Source of the DNA: Salinimonas lutimaris | GTDB taxonomy: Bacteria > Pseudomonadota > Gammaproteobacteria > Enterobacterales > Alteromonadaceae | NCBI RefSeq assembly: GCF_005222225.1 | Contig: NZ_CP036536.1 | Span: forward strand, 3,124,001-3,188,000 | DNA length: 64,000 bases | Reading direction: 5' to 3' | The notes under the pieces: generated by a model | What the model was told of the DNA's origin: nothing | Database searches by the model: none | What the model saw: only the letters and a program-made list of their open reading frames with translations | Shown: positions 18,963 through 28,945 of the stretch, one piece after another | How positions within the stretch are numbered: position 1 is the first letter of the stretch | Layout: every line of letters starts with the position of its first letter | Position numbers and translations under genes: made by a program

Positions 18963-18989
18963 TTATCGGCATGACTCATATTTCCTGAA
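18963..18989 (-). promoter_or_regulatory. Candidate sigma-28 promoter of fliS
   Basis: Perfect -10 GCCGATAA on the minus strand, with the weak -35 TTCA at exactly 15 bases. The same TTCA -35 is seen at the pseF promoter. It lies 92 bp from the fliS ATG. Confidence 0.5.
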
Positions 18990-19039
18990 GAAAAATTTCC
19001 AATGCCATCCCTGGTGACGACGAGTGCACCACGGAGCGA

Positions 19040-20263
19040 CTAGATATAATCAAACAGCGATAAATTACTGAGCTTGGGGAAGGTAGCCAGTGTGGCATTC
19101 AGCGCAGCCTCTTGTTTAGAAAACTCCACTGATGCTTCGGCATAATCCACATCCTCAATCGCTGAGCGTGCGGCCTTAGTGACCACTTCCAGATCCAGAT
19201 TATTAGAATAACTGGACTCTGCTGCATTCATTCGCCCGCCCACCGATGAGCGCTCCAGAGCCACTTTTTGCAGCCCGTTATCCAAACCAATCAATGTGTC
19301 GTCGAGGGCTTTTTGATAGGTCTCCTGACTTAACCCCGGCGTCGACAGCACTTCATACAAATCATTCACGGTCTGGGCCAGATTCTTTTTTTCCGGTGTC
19401 CGCAGGGAAAAATCCACCGTGTCACCCACACCGCCGGAGACAGTAAACTCCATCCCTTCAATGGTAAATGGCTGACCGCTGGTAAATGGCACCGTACCAT
19501 AGGATGCGCCAGTACCAGAATTGGTCAGCTCAACCTCACCACTGGCCTGTACGGTCAGCTCAAAATTGTTGTTCGCCGGGGTGAGGTTGTCATAGTTGGC
19601 TGAGTGAAAACGATTAAAAGCATCCTGACTGTAAATCCGCGCATCATTTACCGTGGCAGTACCAGTCGGATTAACCTCAAACTCCAAACGTGCCAGCACA
19701 TTTTCAAATACTTCCAAACCGCTTGAGGTTGACTGAATTTTGCTGTTATCCGACACGTTTACAAAGTTTTTGCCGGCGTCACCGGTATAACTGATTTCAT
19801 TGCCGTTATTAGTAGAGGCAATAGAAAAGGCCGGCGTGTCAGACTGATGACCAGAATAAATATACTGACCATTGGCGTCTTTGCTATTCATTAAGTCCAG
19901 CAGTTCATCGCGAATCTCTTTCAACTCTGAGCCAAGTGCTGCCCGGTCGTTATCGGTAATAGCCCCGGAGCCCGACTGAATAGTCAACACCCGCGCCCGG
20001 TCAACCGCGTTGGTAATGCCATCTAAAACCGTTTCCTGCTGCTCCAGTGACCCAATCAGAAAATCATTGTTGCGCTGGTATTGCGTCAGTTTGTCCAGCT
20101 CTTCAGTCAGACGTACCACCTTGGCGGCACCGATCGGGTCATCCGACGGCCGGTTCAGTTTTTTACCGGTAGATAAGGCTTCCTGTGTATCTGATAACTT
20201 GCTCTGATTATCCATCAAAGAGCGCAGATTCTGGTTATAAAACTGATTGGTTGAAATTCGCAT
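19040..20263 (-). CDS. flgL: Hook-filament junction protein FlgL (HAP3)
   Basis: Links the hook-FlgK zone to the filament. 407 residues. The N-terminus MRISTNQFYNQNLRSLMDNQ and DTQEALSTGKKLNRPSDDPI are typical of FlgL, as is the flagellin-like C-terminal helix ending TFPKLSNLSLFDYI. The middle is an expanded variable domain (about 170-290). Last gene of the flgFGHIJKL run; it follows flgK by 7 bases. Confidence 0.97.
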   Translation of the reverse strand: MRISTNQFYNQNLRSLMDNQSKLSDTQEALSTGKKLNRPSDDPIGAAKVVRLTEELDKLTQYQRNNDFLIGSLEQQETVLDGITNAVDRARVLTIQSGSGAITDNDRAALGSELKEIRDELLDLMNSKDANGQYIYSGHQSDTPAFSIASTNNGNEISYTGDAGKNFVNVSDNSKIQSTSSGLEVFENVLARLEFEVNPTGTATVNDARIYSQDAFNRFHSANYDNLTPANNNFELTVQASGEVELTNSGTGASYGTVPFTSGQPFTIEGMEFTVSGGVGDTVDFSLRTPEKKNLAQTVNDLYEVLSTPGLSQETYQKALDDTLIGLDNGLQKVALERSSVGGRMNAAESSYSNNLDLEVVTKAARSAIEDVDYAEASVEFSKQEAALNATLATFPKLSNLSLFDYI

Positions 20264-20270
20264 AATCTAC

Positions 20271-22322
20271 CTATCTGGCTGCCGACAAGATGGTGTCAAA
20301 CAGCTCCTGAGCTGTACTTAAAATCCGCGCTGCGGCCGCATAAGACTGCTGAAATCGCACCAGGTTGGCGGCTTCTTCATCCAGACTTACCCCTGACACC
20401 GAGTCAAACCAGGTCTGTGACTGCTCCTGCATGGCTTCGGCAGCTTCCAGCGATATTTGCGAGTTTGCCGACTTCTCGCCAACCCGCCCCACCAGCGAGG
20501 AGTACGAGTCATGTAGCGAACGCGGCTCACTACCGGCGTTGGTGCTTAGCTGAACCAGCCCGGTTTGCTGTAGTTCAGCCAGCTTTACCGCATTGGCATT
20601 ATCATTAATGCCATTGGTATTATAGCTGACAGAGAAACTGTCGCCGGCGACCGGTAACCCTTCCAGACTAAAGTCATAGCCGGGATAATCCTGATTAAAT
20701 CCAGCCTGCTCCAGTAAGTTATTGTAGCCGCCACTGACCGTAGCGGTAGCAACAATACTGCCGCCACTGTCCAGCACGTTGTAGTCGGTGGCACTGGTAA
20801 ACACAACTTCAACCGGTGCATTCACGCCCGCCCCACTGGGCGCGGTGATCCCGCCGGCACCATCGAAAGCTGACTCACCGGCCTGCGTATTGGTCACCGT
20901 CAGATTACTCATCTGGGCATCACCCAGATTACCGCTTCCCGGAGAAACCCTGACCGGCGCAGCCAGCGCCAGATCCTCGCCCCGGCCGGTCGCCAGAGTT
21001 AGCTCAGAAGCGGCATTTTTCATCGGCTGAATTAAAAAAGCATCACCGCTGGCATAAATTGCACTGCTATCAAACTCAATCTCAATACCGCCCTGGTTAA
21101 ATTCTGTTGGGCCGGAAGCATTCAGGGTAATGCTTTGCTCGGTAGTACCCTGTTTCACTGTGCCATCGCTGTTTAATGCTGTGACTTTTACGGTCAGTGG
21201 CTGGCCGGCGCCATCTACCGTATCCACTTCCACCCGATAATCCGCATCAGTCATTTCGCTGCCTTTACCAGCAACAAATGCCGCTTCCATATTCAGCCCG
21301 GCAGCGGAGTTATCAGCATAACCTTGAGGCGACAGGGGCGGCAGAGTGAATAAATCCCCCCCCAGATCACCATCTAAGTCCATACCCAACTTGTTTTGCG
21401 AATTCATCGCATCGGCCATGGCCACCGCTATCTGGCCGATATCCCGCTGTGCCGGCCCCAGAATTTCATTGCGAAACCGAAACAATCCGCCCAGGCTTCC
21501 GCCCAGTTTATCTTCGGTCAGACGAACAGTAGCCTGCGGCTCACCATCAGCCATGTTGTAACCCAGCTCCAGCTGTTTGTCGGTGGTGTCCGGGCCGGAG
21601 CTTAGCTCCAGCAGGTTTACACTGCCGTTGTCCATGACCAGTGACTCGCCGCTGGTCAGGTTAACGGCTTTTGTGCCGTTGGCCCCGTCCCTGACTTCAA
21701 CAGACATCATCTGGGCCAGCTCGTTGATAGCCAGATCCCGCTCATTCATCAGGCTGGACGGCTCCTGACCGCTACCGGACTGGCTAAACAGGATCTTTTT
21801 ATTCAGTGCGCCGATATTTTCCAACAGGCTGTTGGCCCGTTTAACCTGAGAAGAAAACTCCAGATTCAGTTCTTCTTCCTTGTCCTGCAAATAATCCGAC
21901 ATCGTGCCCATGCGATTCACCAACGCTTCGGCCTCGCCCATGACGGTTTCCCGCGAGGCGATATTAGTAGGGTCATCGGCTGCGGTCTGGATAGAAGCAA
22001 AAAACTTACTCAGCCCGGTAGAAATAGAATTGGCTTCGCTGGCCAGCAGATTATCAATGGTGCTGGTTTTCTGGGCAAAGGCTTCCAGTTCGCCCACAGA
22101 GGTGATATCACGGCGTAATTGATTCTGGGCAAAAACATTAATGACCCGTTCGGTATTACCCTGTCCGACTGACCCTAAAATACTGCCGGTAAAGGTGGTA
22201 CGCTCACGCACATACCCGTCGGTATTCACATTGGCAATGTTTCTGCTGGTTGTATTGAGCAGCTGATTGCTGGCGTTAACACCGCTTGTGGCAATGGTAA
22301 ATAAATCGACATTAGCAGCCAT
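20271..22322 (-). CDS. flgK: Hook-associated protein FlgK (HAP1)
   Basis: Forms the first junction layer on the hook. 683 residues, longer than the 547 of Salmonella because of an enlarged central domain (about 320-560), as is common in marine gammaproteobacteria. The N-terminus carries the rod/hook family motif NTTSRNIANVNTDGY, and the C-terminus the conserved SLDEEAANLVRFQQSYAAAARI helix. It sits between flgJ (25 bases) and flgL in the sigma-54 operon. Confidence 0.97.
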   Translation of the reverse strand: MAANVDLFTIATSGVNASNQLLNTTSRNIANVNTDGYVRERTTFTGSILGSVGQGNTERVINVFAQNQLRRDITSVGELEAFAQKTSTIDNLLASEANSISTGLSKFFASIQTAADDPTNIASRETVMGEAEALVNRMGTMSDYLQDKEEELNLEFSSQVKRANSLLENIGALNKKILFSQSGSGQEPSSLMNERDLAINELAQMMSVEVRDGANGTKAVNLTSGESLVMDNGSVNLLELSSGPDTTDKQLELGYNMADGEPQATVRLTEDKLGGSLGGLFRFRNEILGPAQRDIGQIAVAMADAMNSQNKLGMDLDGDLGGDLFTLPPLSPQGYADNSAAGLNMEAAFVAGKGSEMTDADYRVEVDTVDGAGQPLTVKVTALNSDGTVKQGTTEQSITLNASGPTEFNQGGIEIEFDSSAIYASGDAFLIQPMKNAASELTLATGRGEDLALAAPVRVSPGSGNLGDAQMSNLTVTNTQAGESAFDGAGGITAPSGAGVNAPVEVVFTSATDYNVLDSGGSIVATATVSGGYNNLLEQAGFNQDYPGYDFSLEGLPVAGDSFSVSYNTNGINDNANAVKLAELQQTGLVQLSTNAGSEPRSLHDSYSSLVGRVGEKSANSQISLEAAEAMQEQSQTWFDSVSGVSLDEEAANLVRFQQSYAAAARILSTAQELFDTILSAAR

Positions 22323-22347
22323 CAGTTGTTACCTTTTCTGTGTGCCA

Positions 22348-23301
22348 TTATGGCTGAAATCCATTCAGAGTATGACCGTTATACACGGACATCACTTTGT
22401 TGGCGTAGGCCGGGTCAGTGGCATAGCCAGCCTGCTGTAGCTCGTCAAAATAGGCCTGAGTATCGTTACTGTTATTCAGCGCCTCAGCATAACGGGGCTG
22501 GGATTTAATAAAGTTCACGTAGTCATCCATCGCCTGACCCAGGTCATCATAAGAGCGGAATGCGGCTTTTTGCCGGGCTGGTACATCACCGGTAAATTCG
22601 AGCGTATCCACCACCGCCTGCTCGCCCTGCCACTGGCTGTTCGCTTTAATCCCAAATAAATTGTAGGAAGGCTTGCCGTTGCCATCGTGAATAACATACT
22701 GGCCCCAGCCACTTTCTACCGCCGCCTGCGCAATAATAGCCTTGGGCTCAGTGCCCAGTGCCCGGGCGGCACGCTCAGCGTGCGGATAAAGCGCTTGCAT
22801 AAACGCGTGCTGGTCGTCAAAAAGCGGCGCTTTTTGCGCAGGTTTAACGCCAGCGGTTTGAGGTTCCAGCACCGCATCCTGAACCTGGTGTAACACTTCT
22901 CTGGGGCTGCGGTTAACCGATGCCAGATTACCGTCGTTACGAATAATACTCGCGGGTGTATACCCGGGTGTATTTTGCCCCAACTGCTTTTCAATCAGCT
23001 CAGCCAGCCCCAGACCGCCGTTGCTGCTTAAGTCCACCGCCAGTTGCTGATCGTGCATATCGCGATAAAACTTGACCTGCTGGGAGTTAAACGGACTGTT
23101 TTCATCTGCCAGGGCCTCTTGCGCCTTACGCATAGATTTAAGCATCATCTGCACAAAAATGGATTCAAACTGTTTGGCGGTTTCTTTTAACGCATCGGCA
23201 TCCTCGCCGTTGGCAATCGCCGTGCGCAGCCCGTTTAAACTACTGACATCGTGAGCATTACGAGCCATCTCAAGCTGATTTTGTGTGTTCAGGCTATCCA
23301 T
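22348..23301 (-). CDS. flgJ: FlgJ: rod cap and peptidoglycan hydrolase
   Basis: Caps the growing rod and cuts periplasmic peptidoglycan to let it through. 317 residues in two domains. Rod-binding N-terminus: about 45-105, with KQFESIFVQMMLKSMRKA. C-terminal glucosaminidase domain: about 155-315, with IIAQAAVESGWGQ carrying the catalytic Glu and SYNLFGIKANSQW downstream. The two-domain form is usual in gammaproteobacteria. It overlaps the flgI stop by one base. Confidence 0.97.
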   Translation of the reverse strand: MDSLNTQNQLEMARNAHDVSSLNGLRTAIANGEDADALKETAKQFESIFVQMMLKSMRKAQEALADENSPFNSQQVKFYRDMHDQQLAVDLSSNGGLGLAELIEKQLGQNTPGYTPASIIRNDGNLASVNRSPREVLHQVQDAVLEPQTAGVKPAQKAPLFDDQHAFMQALYPHAERAARALGTEPKAIIAQAAVESGWGQYVIHDGNGKPSYNLFGIKANSQWQGEQAVVDTLEFTGDVPARQKAAFRSYDDLGQAMDDYVNFIKSQPRYAEALNNSNDTQAYFDELQQAGYATDPAYANKVMSVYNGHTLNGFQP

Positions 23302-24410
23302 CAGATCACCACCAGTTCGCCACGTAGTGCCCCGGCCTGGCGTAAGGCCTCAAGAATGGCCATTAGATCACCGGGCGCAGCGCCGACTTCGTTGACCGCA
23401 CGGACCAGTTGATCCAGGGTAGCGCCAGGCTCAAACTTAAACATGCGGCTGTCAGCCAAATCCACGTCCACAATTGACTGGGTGGTAACCACCGTATTGC
23501 CGTCAGCCAGCGCATTGGGCTGCGACACCTGCTGATTTTCAGAAATGGTCACGGTCAGTCCGCCATGGGTAATCGCCGCAGGCAGCAAGCGTACATCCTG
23601 GCCAATAACGATGGTGCCGGTGCGGCTGTTAATCACCACCCGGGCCGGTGCTTCACCTGGTTCAAACTCAAAGTTTTCCAGGGTGGCCAGAAACCCTACG
23701 CGCTGGCCAACATCCCGCGGCGCACTGACCCGCACTGAGGCAGCGTCAATCGGGGTCGCGATGCTATAGCCTTTTTCAGGCTGCGCGCCTAGCCGCTCAT
23801 TAATGGTATCGGCCAGTCGCTTAGCGGTCGAAAAATCCGGATAATGCAGGTTCAGGGTTAATGAGTCACCGGTAGCAAAACCACTGGGTACGGTTTGCTC
23901 CACCAGCGCGCCGTTGGGAATACGGCCAACCGTAGGTGTGTTAATAACGATGCGAGAGCCGTCATTACCCTGTGCGCCAAAGCCACTGACCACCAGACTG
24001 CCCTGGGCTACGGCATACACTTTGCCATCCACCCCTTTTAAAAAGGTTTGCAGCAGGGTACCGCCTTGCAGACTGCTGGCCTCACCCACCGATGACACCG
24101 TAATATCAATGGTCTGGCCGGGTTTGATAAACGGCGGTAACTCGGCATGCACCGCTACCGCGGCCACATTTTTAATTTTAGGTTTGGTATTCGGGTCCAG
24201 ACTGATCCCAAAGTTAGTCAGCATGGTGCGAAAGCTTTGCTCGGTAAACGGACTTTGCTCGCCGGTTCCAGGCAGGCCCACTACCAGACCATAACCCACC
24301 AGTTGATTGGAGCGCACGCCCTGAATACTGGCCACATCTTTAATACGCTGAGCCATAGCCGGGCTGCATGTTAAGGCTAGTAAACTCAGTACAACGAATA
24401 GTGCTTTCAT
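23301..24410 (-). CDS. flgI: Flagellar P-ring protein FlgI
   Basis: Forms the periplasmic P ring that acts as rod bushing. 369 residues. An N-terminal signal peptide (1-20, cleaved after SPAMA) is followed by the conserved [21 protein letters not shown]. The rest is collinear with the family, including the C-terminal [20 protein letters not shown]. Eleven bases separate it from flgH and it shares one base with flgJ. Confidence 0.98.
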   Translation of the reverse strand: MKALFVVLSLLALTCSPAMAQRIKDVASIQGVRSNQLVGYGLVVGLPGTGEQSPFTEQSFRTMLTNFGISLDPNTKPKIKNVAAVAVHAELPPFIKPGQTIDITVSSVGEASSLQGGTLLQTFLKGVDGKVYAVAQGSLVVSGFGAQGNDGSRIVINTPTVGRIPNGALVEQTVPSGFATGDSLTLNLHYPDFSTAKRLADTINERLGAQPEKGYSIATPIDAASVRVSAPRDVGQRVGFLATLENFEFEPGEAPARVVINSRTGTIVIGQDVRLLPAAITHGGLTVTISENQQVSQPNALADGNTVVTTQSIVDVDLADSRMFKFEPGATLDQLVRAVNEVGAAPGDLMAILEALRQAGALRGELVVI

Positions 24411-24420
24411 GCCAGTACTC

Positions 24421-25101
24421 CTAAAACGGCCAGTATTCAGATGAGAAGAAGCGGGTCAGCCAGCCTTTTTCCTGCGACCGGGCAAATGAGCCGGTGCCGC
24501 TGTACTGAATCCGGGCATTAGCCACCTTCATTGAGGTTATCTCGTTTTCCGGGCTGATATCTGCCGGACGAATAATGCCGGTCAGCCGGATATACTCATC
24601 GCCATGATTAAGCGTCAGCCACTTTTCGCCGCGAATAACCAGATTCTGGTTTGGCAGCACATCCACAACCGTTACCGTAATGGCACCTGACAGACTATTA
24701 CGCTGGTTAGCTGAAGCATCGCCGGAAAAATCATTGGAGGAATTCACCCCTAGCTGCACAGACTCGCCGCCCAGATTAATAACATTACCGCCCAGCCCGG
24801 TGATTGGCTGGAAATCCACACCGGTAGATTTTGACGATGACGTACCGGCTGATTTGGTGGCCGCCGTGCTTTCATTCAGCGTAACGGTAATAATGTCGCC
24901 CACCCGCCGGGCAGTCACATCTGAATACAGACTATTGGCCATGTAAGGACGAAACAGCGCGCCGTCTTCGGTAATGTGCTCCCGGGGAATATCCGGCACC
25001 ACCGGGGCAAACATGGGGTCATTCGCCTGCACGGGCGGCTTGGGTGTACTGTTACACCCTGCCAGACCCAGCGCACAAACCATCAACAAGACATTACGCA
25101 T
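24421..25101 (-). CDS. flgH: Flagellar L-ring lipoprotein FlgH
   Basis: Outer-membrane L-ring subunit. 226 residues. Lipoprotein signal peptide with lipobox LGLAGC and acylated Cys16. Family motifs [21 protein letters not shown] and [20 protein letters not shown] are present. It lies in the flgF-flgL operon between flgG (11 bases) and flgI. Confidence 0.98.
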   Translation of the reverse strand: MRNVLLMVCALGLAGCNSTPKPPVQANDPMFAPVVPDIPREHITEDGALFRPYMANSLYSDVTARRVGDIITVTLNESTAATKSAGTSSSKSTGVDFQPITGLGGNVINLGGESVQLGVNSSNDFSGDASANQRNSLSGAITVTVVDVLPNQNLVIRGEKWLTLNHGDEYIRLTGIIRPADISPENEITSMKVANARIQYSGTGSFARSQEKGWLTRFFSSEYWPF

Positions 25102-25112
25102 AACGCTACCTG

Positions 25113-25901
25113 CTAAAGTTGCTGGATAACCTGACCAAGCATCTGGTCAACCGACGAAATCACTTTGGAGTTCATTTCGTACAAACGCTGGCTTTCAATC
25201 AGATTGACCAGTTCTTCGGTCACATTCACATTAGAGGTTTCCAGTGTGCCTTGTGACAAGGTGCCCAGTCCCTGCAAGCCGGGAACACCCTGAATCGGTG
25301 CGCCGCTGGATGCAGTTTCAACAAACAGGTTCTGGCCAATAGGTTGTAAACCGGTTGGGTTGATAAAGTCGGACACGTTAATCTGCCCAAGCACCTGCGG
25401 CTCGGCCTGCCCACGCACAGTAGCGGATACTTCTCCGTCCTGGGAAATCGTGATTTGCTGGGCATCCTCGGGCACGGCAATTTCTGGTTGCAGCAGGAAC
25501 CCTGCCCCTGCGGTTACCATCTGGCCCTGATCGTTCATCGAAAACTGTCCATTGCGGGTATAGGCAATGGTGCCATCAGGTTGCAGAATCTCGAAATAGC
25601 CCCGCCCCTGAATAGACATATCCAGCGCGTTTTCGGTCGTCAGCATATTGCCCTGGGTATGAGCTTTTTGGGTGGCTACCACCTTAGAGCCGGCGCCCAG
25701 CATTAAACCTGAAGGACGCTCTGTATCAGCTGAGGAACGGCCTCCCGGCTGATTAATATTCTGATAAAGCAGGTCTTCAAACACCGCGCGGTCTTTTTTA
25801 AAGCCGACCGTGGATGCGTTGGCCAGGTTGTTGGAAACCACGGCGACATCAGTTTGTGCGGCATCTAGGCCGGTTTTGCTTATCCATAGTGCTGGGTGCA
25901 T
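25113..25901 (-). CDS. flgG: Distal rod protein FlgG
   Basis: Distal rod subunit. 262 residues, near the family's usual 260. N-terminal MHPALWISKTGLDAAQTDV, then NNLANASTVGFKKDRAVFED, the flagellar rod signature. The C-terminus NVTEELVNLIESQRLYEMNSK is the FlgG form of the rod/hook C-terminal motif. It follows flgF in the same operon. Confidence 0.98.
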   Translation of the reverse strand: MHPALWISKTGLDAAQTDVAVVSNNLANASTVGFKKDRAVFEDLLYQNINQPGGRSSADTERPSGLMLGAGSKVVATQKAHTQGNMLTTENALDMSIQGRGYFEILQPDGTIAYTRNGQFSMNDQGQMVTAGAGFLLQPEIAVPEDAQQITISQDGEVSATVRGQAEPQVLGQINVSDFINPTGLQPIGQNLFVETASSGAPIQGVPGLQGLGTLSQGTLETSNVNVTEELVNLIESQRLYEMNSKVISSVDQMLGQVIQQL

Positions 25902-25949
25902 CAGTTACTCCTCACTCTTGCCGGGGCAAGCGGGTTATTTCAATAATCG

Positions 25950-26693
25950 TTACAGAATGCGTAGCAGTTCATTGCCACGGGTCGACAGTTCATCTGCTTT
26001 TTTCATCAGCTTGACCTGCATTTCATAGTGGCGTTGCAGGCCAATCATATCGACCATCTCTTCCACCGCATTCACATTAGAGCCTTCCACCATGCCTGAG
26101 CGCACCTGCACCTGGGCATCAGCCTGTGCAACCGACCCATCTTTCATACGAAACAGGCCATCGCGACCACGCTCAATATCAGTCAGTGCAGGATTCACCA
26201 GCTTTAACCGGCCCACTTCCTGCGAGACATTTTCCGGCGCGCCCACCGGGCGAACAGAAATCGTGCCGTCAGAAGAAATATTCAGGTTATCCAGCGGAAC
26301 CGGCAAGTAAATCGGACCGTTGCCGCCTTGCACAATATTGCCGTGCATGTCCGTCAAAACTCCGTCAGGCCCCATCTGAAAGCTACCATCACGGGACATC
26401 GCTTCATTGCCCTGAGCATCCTGAACCGCAAACCAGCCTTTGCCCTGCACAGCCACGTCAAGATCCCGACCGGTCTGTACCATCGCGCCACCTTCATAGT
26501 CATTGGACGGACTTTCGGTCATTGAAAACACCCGGGTCGGCAAACCTTCGCCGTAGGCCGGCATGGCGCGGGCCTGTTCAAGCTGTGCTTTGAAGCCGGT
26601 TGTCTGGGCGTTCGCCAGATTATTGGCACGTACCCCTGTCGCCAGGAGGTCTTGTTTGGCGCCGCTGGCGGCGATATAAAGCATTTTATCCAT
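25950..26693 (-). CDS. flgF: Proximal rod protein FlgF
   Basis: Proximal rod subunit. 247 residues. N-terminal MDKMLYIAASGAKQDLLA and ANNLANAQTTGFKAQLEQAR; C-terminal NAVEEMVDMIGLQRHYEMQ. First gene of the flgFGHIJKL operon, preceded by a near-perfect sigma-54 promoter at 26735-26749. Confidence 0.98.
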   Translation of the reverse strand: MDKMLYIAASGAKQDLLATGVRANNLANAQTTGFKAQLEQARAMPAYGEGLPTRVFSMTESPSNDYEGGAMVQTGRDLDVAVQGKGWFAVQDAQGNEAMSRDGSFQMGPDGVLTDMHGNIVQGGNGPIYLPVPLDNLNISSDGTISVRPVGAPENVSQEVGRLKLVNPALTDIERGRDGLFRMKDGSVAQADAQVQVRSGMVEGSNVNAVEEMVDMIGLQRHYEMQVKLMKKADELSTRGNELLRIL

Positions 26694-26734
26694 GACTGAC
26701 TTTTGACGTTTTTGGTTAACTTACCAGCTAGATT

Positions 26735-26749
26735 GCAAGGGCAGTGCCA
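26735..26749 (-). promoter_or_regulatory. Sigma-54 promoter of flgFGHIJKL
   Basis: The minus strand reads TGGCAC-N5-TTGC, an exact -24/-12 match with 10 bases between the invariant GG and GC. It lies about 42 bp upstream of the flgF ATG. Confidence 0.88.
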
Positions 26750-26775
26750 AAGATGGATATTTGCAGGGAAGAAAC

Positions 26776-26803
26776 AAAAATAGCCGCGAGCGCGGCTATT
26801 TTT
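26776..26803. terminator. Terminator after flgE
   Basis: Perfect 13-bp inverted repeat AAAAATAGCCGCG / CGCGGCTATTTTT with a 2-base loop. A and T runs on both sides let it work in either orientation. It separates flgBCDE from the sigma-54 promoter of flgF. Confidence 0.9.
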
Positions 26804-26821
26804 TCAATAAAAAAGAAGAGA

Positions 26822-28210
26822 TTAACGAATCTGCAGAATAGTCTGGTTAAGCTGATTATTCACTTCAAGTGCCCGGGAATTGGCCTGGAAGTTTCGCTGC
26901 GCGATAATGAGATCAATCAGCTCAGTCGTCAAATTGACGTTGGCCTGCTCCAACGCGGATGAATTGACCTCACCAAATGTGCCGGTAGTGGCCTCACCGG
27001 CCAGCGCCTCACCTGACTCAATGCTTTCTTTCCATTGCGTACTGCTTTCCTGAGTCAGTCCCTGTTCATTAGCAAACCGGACCAGCGCCACCCGCACAAT
27101 CGGCTCTGACGTGCCGTTGGAAAAGGTCGCCCGGACCAGCCCGTCTGGGCCAATATCAATGCCGGTCAGCCGCCCTACCGGTAAACCGTCCTGCTCTAGG
27201 GATGTCACCTCAAAAGAAGACGCAAACTGGGTTGGCTCATTAGGTGTAGCATTGTTCGGGTCCAGATTGAAATCGATAGTAATCGTTTGCGTGGGATCTG
27301 AACCATTTGACAAAATACCGGCACCCAAGGCTTCGGTTTCCAGTTTAAAGTCTGGTCGGAACGCGCCATTGGGCGATAAAATTCCCTCGAAATCACCACC
27401 CGGGCTGAACTGCATTTTGGCTGCCGCTGTCCCATTCCCTGTATCAGTCCCGACCGAAATTGTATTGGGATCAGTCAGGTTAGCTGCTGTTCCGTCAGAA
27501 TTGAGCATATCCACCATTTCATCGTCGATGGATGTGGCTACAAACCATTCGTTATCTACGCCCGGAGTGCTGTCTTTAATGAAGTAGTAAGTCATGACAT
27601 GGCTATCACCCAGTGAATCGTAAACCGTCACCGAGGTCGCAGCGTTGTAGGTCAGTGGATCTTTTGGATCAAACTTAGTTGCATCCAGCGCACCGTCGCC
27701 GGCGGGCAGGTTCATACGTAAATCAACCTCACCGGTTTGCTGCGGCGAACCAGAAGAATCCGGAATACGCACAGGCTCTGTGGTGCTTAATGCCACTGAG
27801 GCTGATGTGCCGTCAGTATTCACCGGAAAGCCCAGCAAATTATCGCCATTGCTGTTTACCACAAAGTTATCTTCATCCAGCTTAAACTGACCGGCGCGGG
27901 TAAACGAAAAATCCCGCGAGGTAATTTCCGGTACCGTGGCAAAAAAGCCATTACCGGTAATCGCCAGGTCCAGCGCGGTATTGGTAAACTGCAAGCTGCC
28001 CTGGGAAAATTGCTGTGCCACTTCCTGAGTCAGAACACCATCACCAACTTTGGTTTTACTACCGGCCAGTAATGACGATGCATAAACATCACCAAACTCG
28101 GCGCGGGATTCTTTAAAGCCTACCGTATTAACGTTGGCGATGTTATTCGCAGTCACGTCCAGATCTTTCTGGGCGGCCGAAACACCACTTAATGCAATAT
28201 TAAAAGACAT
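26822..28210 (-). CDS. flgE: Flagellar hook protein FlgE
   Basis: Hook subunit. 462 residues, longer than the Salmonella protein through a larger D2 region. N-terminal MSFNIALSGVSAAQKDLDV, then NNIANVNTVGFKESRAEFGD; C-terminal NVNLTTELIDLIIAQRNFQA, the hook form of the C-terminal motif. Last gene of the flgBCDE unit, 15 bases after flgD and followed by a strong terminator. Confidence 0.98.
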   Translation of the reverse strand: MSFNIALSGVSAAQKDLDVTANNIANVNTVGFKESRAEFGDVYASSLLAGSKTKVGDGVLTQEVAQQFSQGSLQFTNTALDLAITGNGFFATVPEITSRDFSFTRAGQFKLDEDNFVVNSNGDNLLGFPVNTDGTSASVALSTTEPVRIPDSSGSPQQTGEVDLRMNLPAGDGALDATKFDPKDPLTYNAATSVTVYDSLGDSHVMTYYFIKDSTPGVDNEWFVATSIDDEMVDMLNSDGTAANLTDPNTISVGTDTGNGTAAAKMQFSPGGDFEGILSPNGAFRPDFKLETEALGAGILSNGSDPTQTITIDFNLDPNNATPNEPTQFASSFEVTSLEQDGLPVGRLTGIDIGPDGLVRATFSNGTSEPIVRVALVRFANEQGLTQESSTQWKESIESGEALAGEATTGTFGEVNSSALEQANVNLTTELIDLIIAQRNFQANSRALEVNNQLNQTILQIR

Positions 28211-28225
28211 AGCTCACTTCTCCTG

Positions 28226-28915
28226 CTAACTGCCGATTTGGATGACGTCGTCAAGACTGATACTGACATCACCATCAAGATTCAAAATAACACCCTGCCC
28301 GCTGCCGGCCAGGCTAACACTGCCCACATGGCGATTGATTGCCGTGGCAATGGCCACCCCTTCGCCATCGGCTTTACCTGTTACATTCACCACATATTCG
28401 CCAGCCGGCATGGCATTGCCGTTAGCATCGGTGCCGTCCCACTCAAACTGAATATTGCCTGCCGCCTGCGTACCGGCATCAATCGATTTTATAATTTCAC
28501 CGCGCTGATTCTGAATAGTGATTTTCATATCCTGCACAGACTGCTCATTAACCACCACGCCGGTGAACCCGGCCCCAGCCTGGTTCATATACCCCACATT
28601 GCCTTCAACCAATACATTCTGGCCAATCAGACTGGAAGCCTGCAAAGCCTGATTAGAGGTCATGGAAGCGGCAAAACTCTCGAACTTGTCGTTAAGATCA
28701 GTAATGCCTTCGGCCATAGAAAATGACGTCATCTGCGCCACCATCTGGTCATTATCAACCGGTTTGGTTGGGTCCTGGTGGGCCAGCTGTTCAGTCAGTA
28801 GTGAGAAAAAATCTTCCTGCGACAGCTTTTGTTCGCTGCCATCAGCCACCGGCACTTTCTCATCCTGCCAGTAAAGATCCGAAACCAGACCATTGTTACC
28901 GTTAATCGTACTCAC
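28226..28915 (-). CDS. flgD: Hook capping/scaffold protein FlgD
   Basis: Caps the growing hook and is later displaced by FlgK. 229 residues. Conserved N-terminal LSQEDFFSLLTEQLAHQDPTKPV segment, then FlgD Ig-like and tudor-like domains (about 90-225). It lies between flgC (30 bases) and flgE. Confidence 0.98.
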   Translation of the reverse strand: MSTINGNNGLVSDLYWQDEKVPVADGSEQKLSQEDFFSLLTEQLAHQDPTKPVDNDQMVAQMTSFSMAEGITDLNDKFESFAASMTSNQALQASSLIGQNVLVEGNVGYMNQAGAGFTGVVVNEQSVQDMKITIQNQRGEIIKSIDAGTQAAGNIQFEWDGTDANGNAMPAGEYVVNVTGKADGEGVAIATAINRHVGSVSLAGSGQGVILNLDGDVSISLDDVIQIGS

Positions 28916-28945
28916 GATGGTGTCCTTTTCTAAAACGCTACGCTA

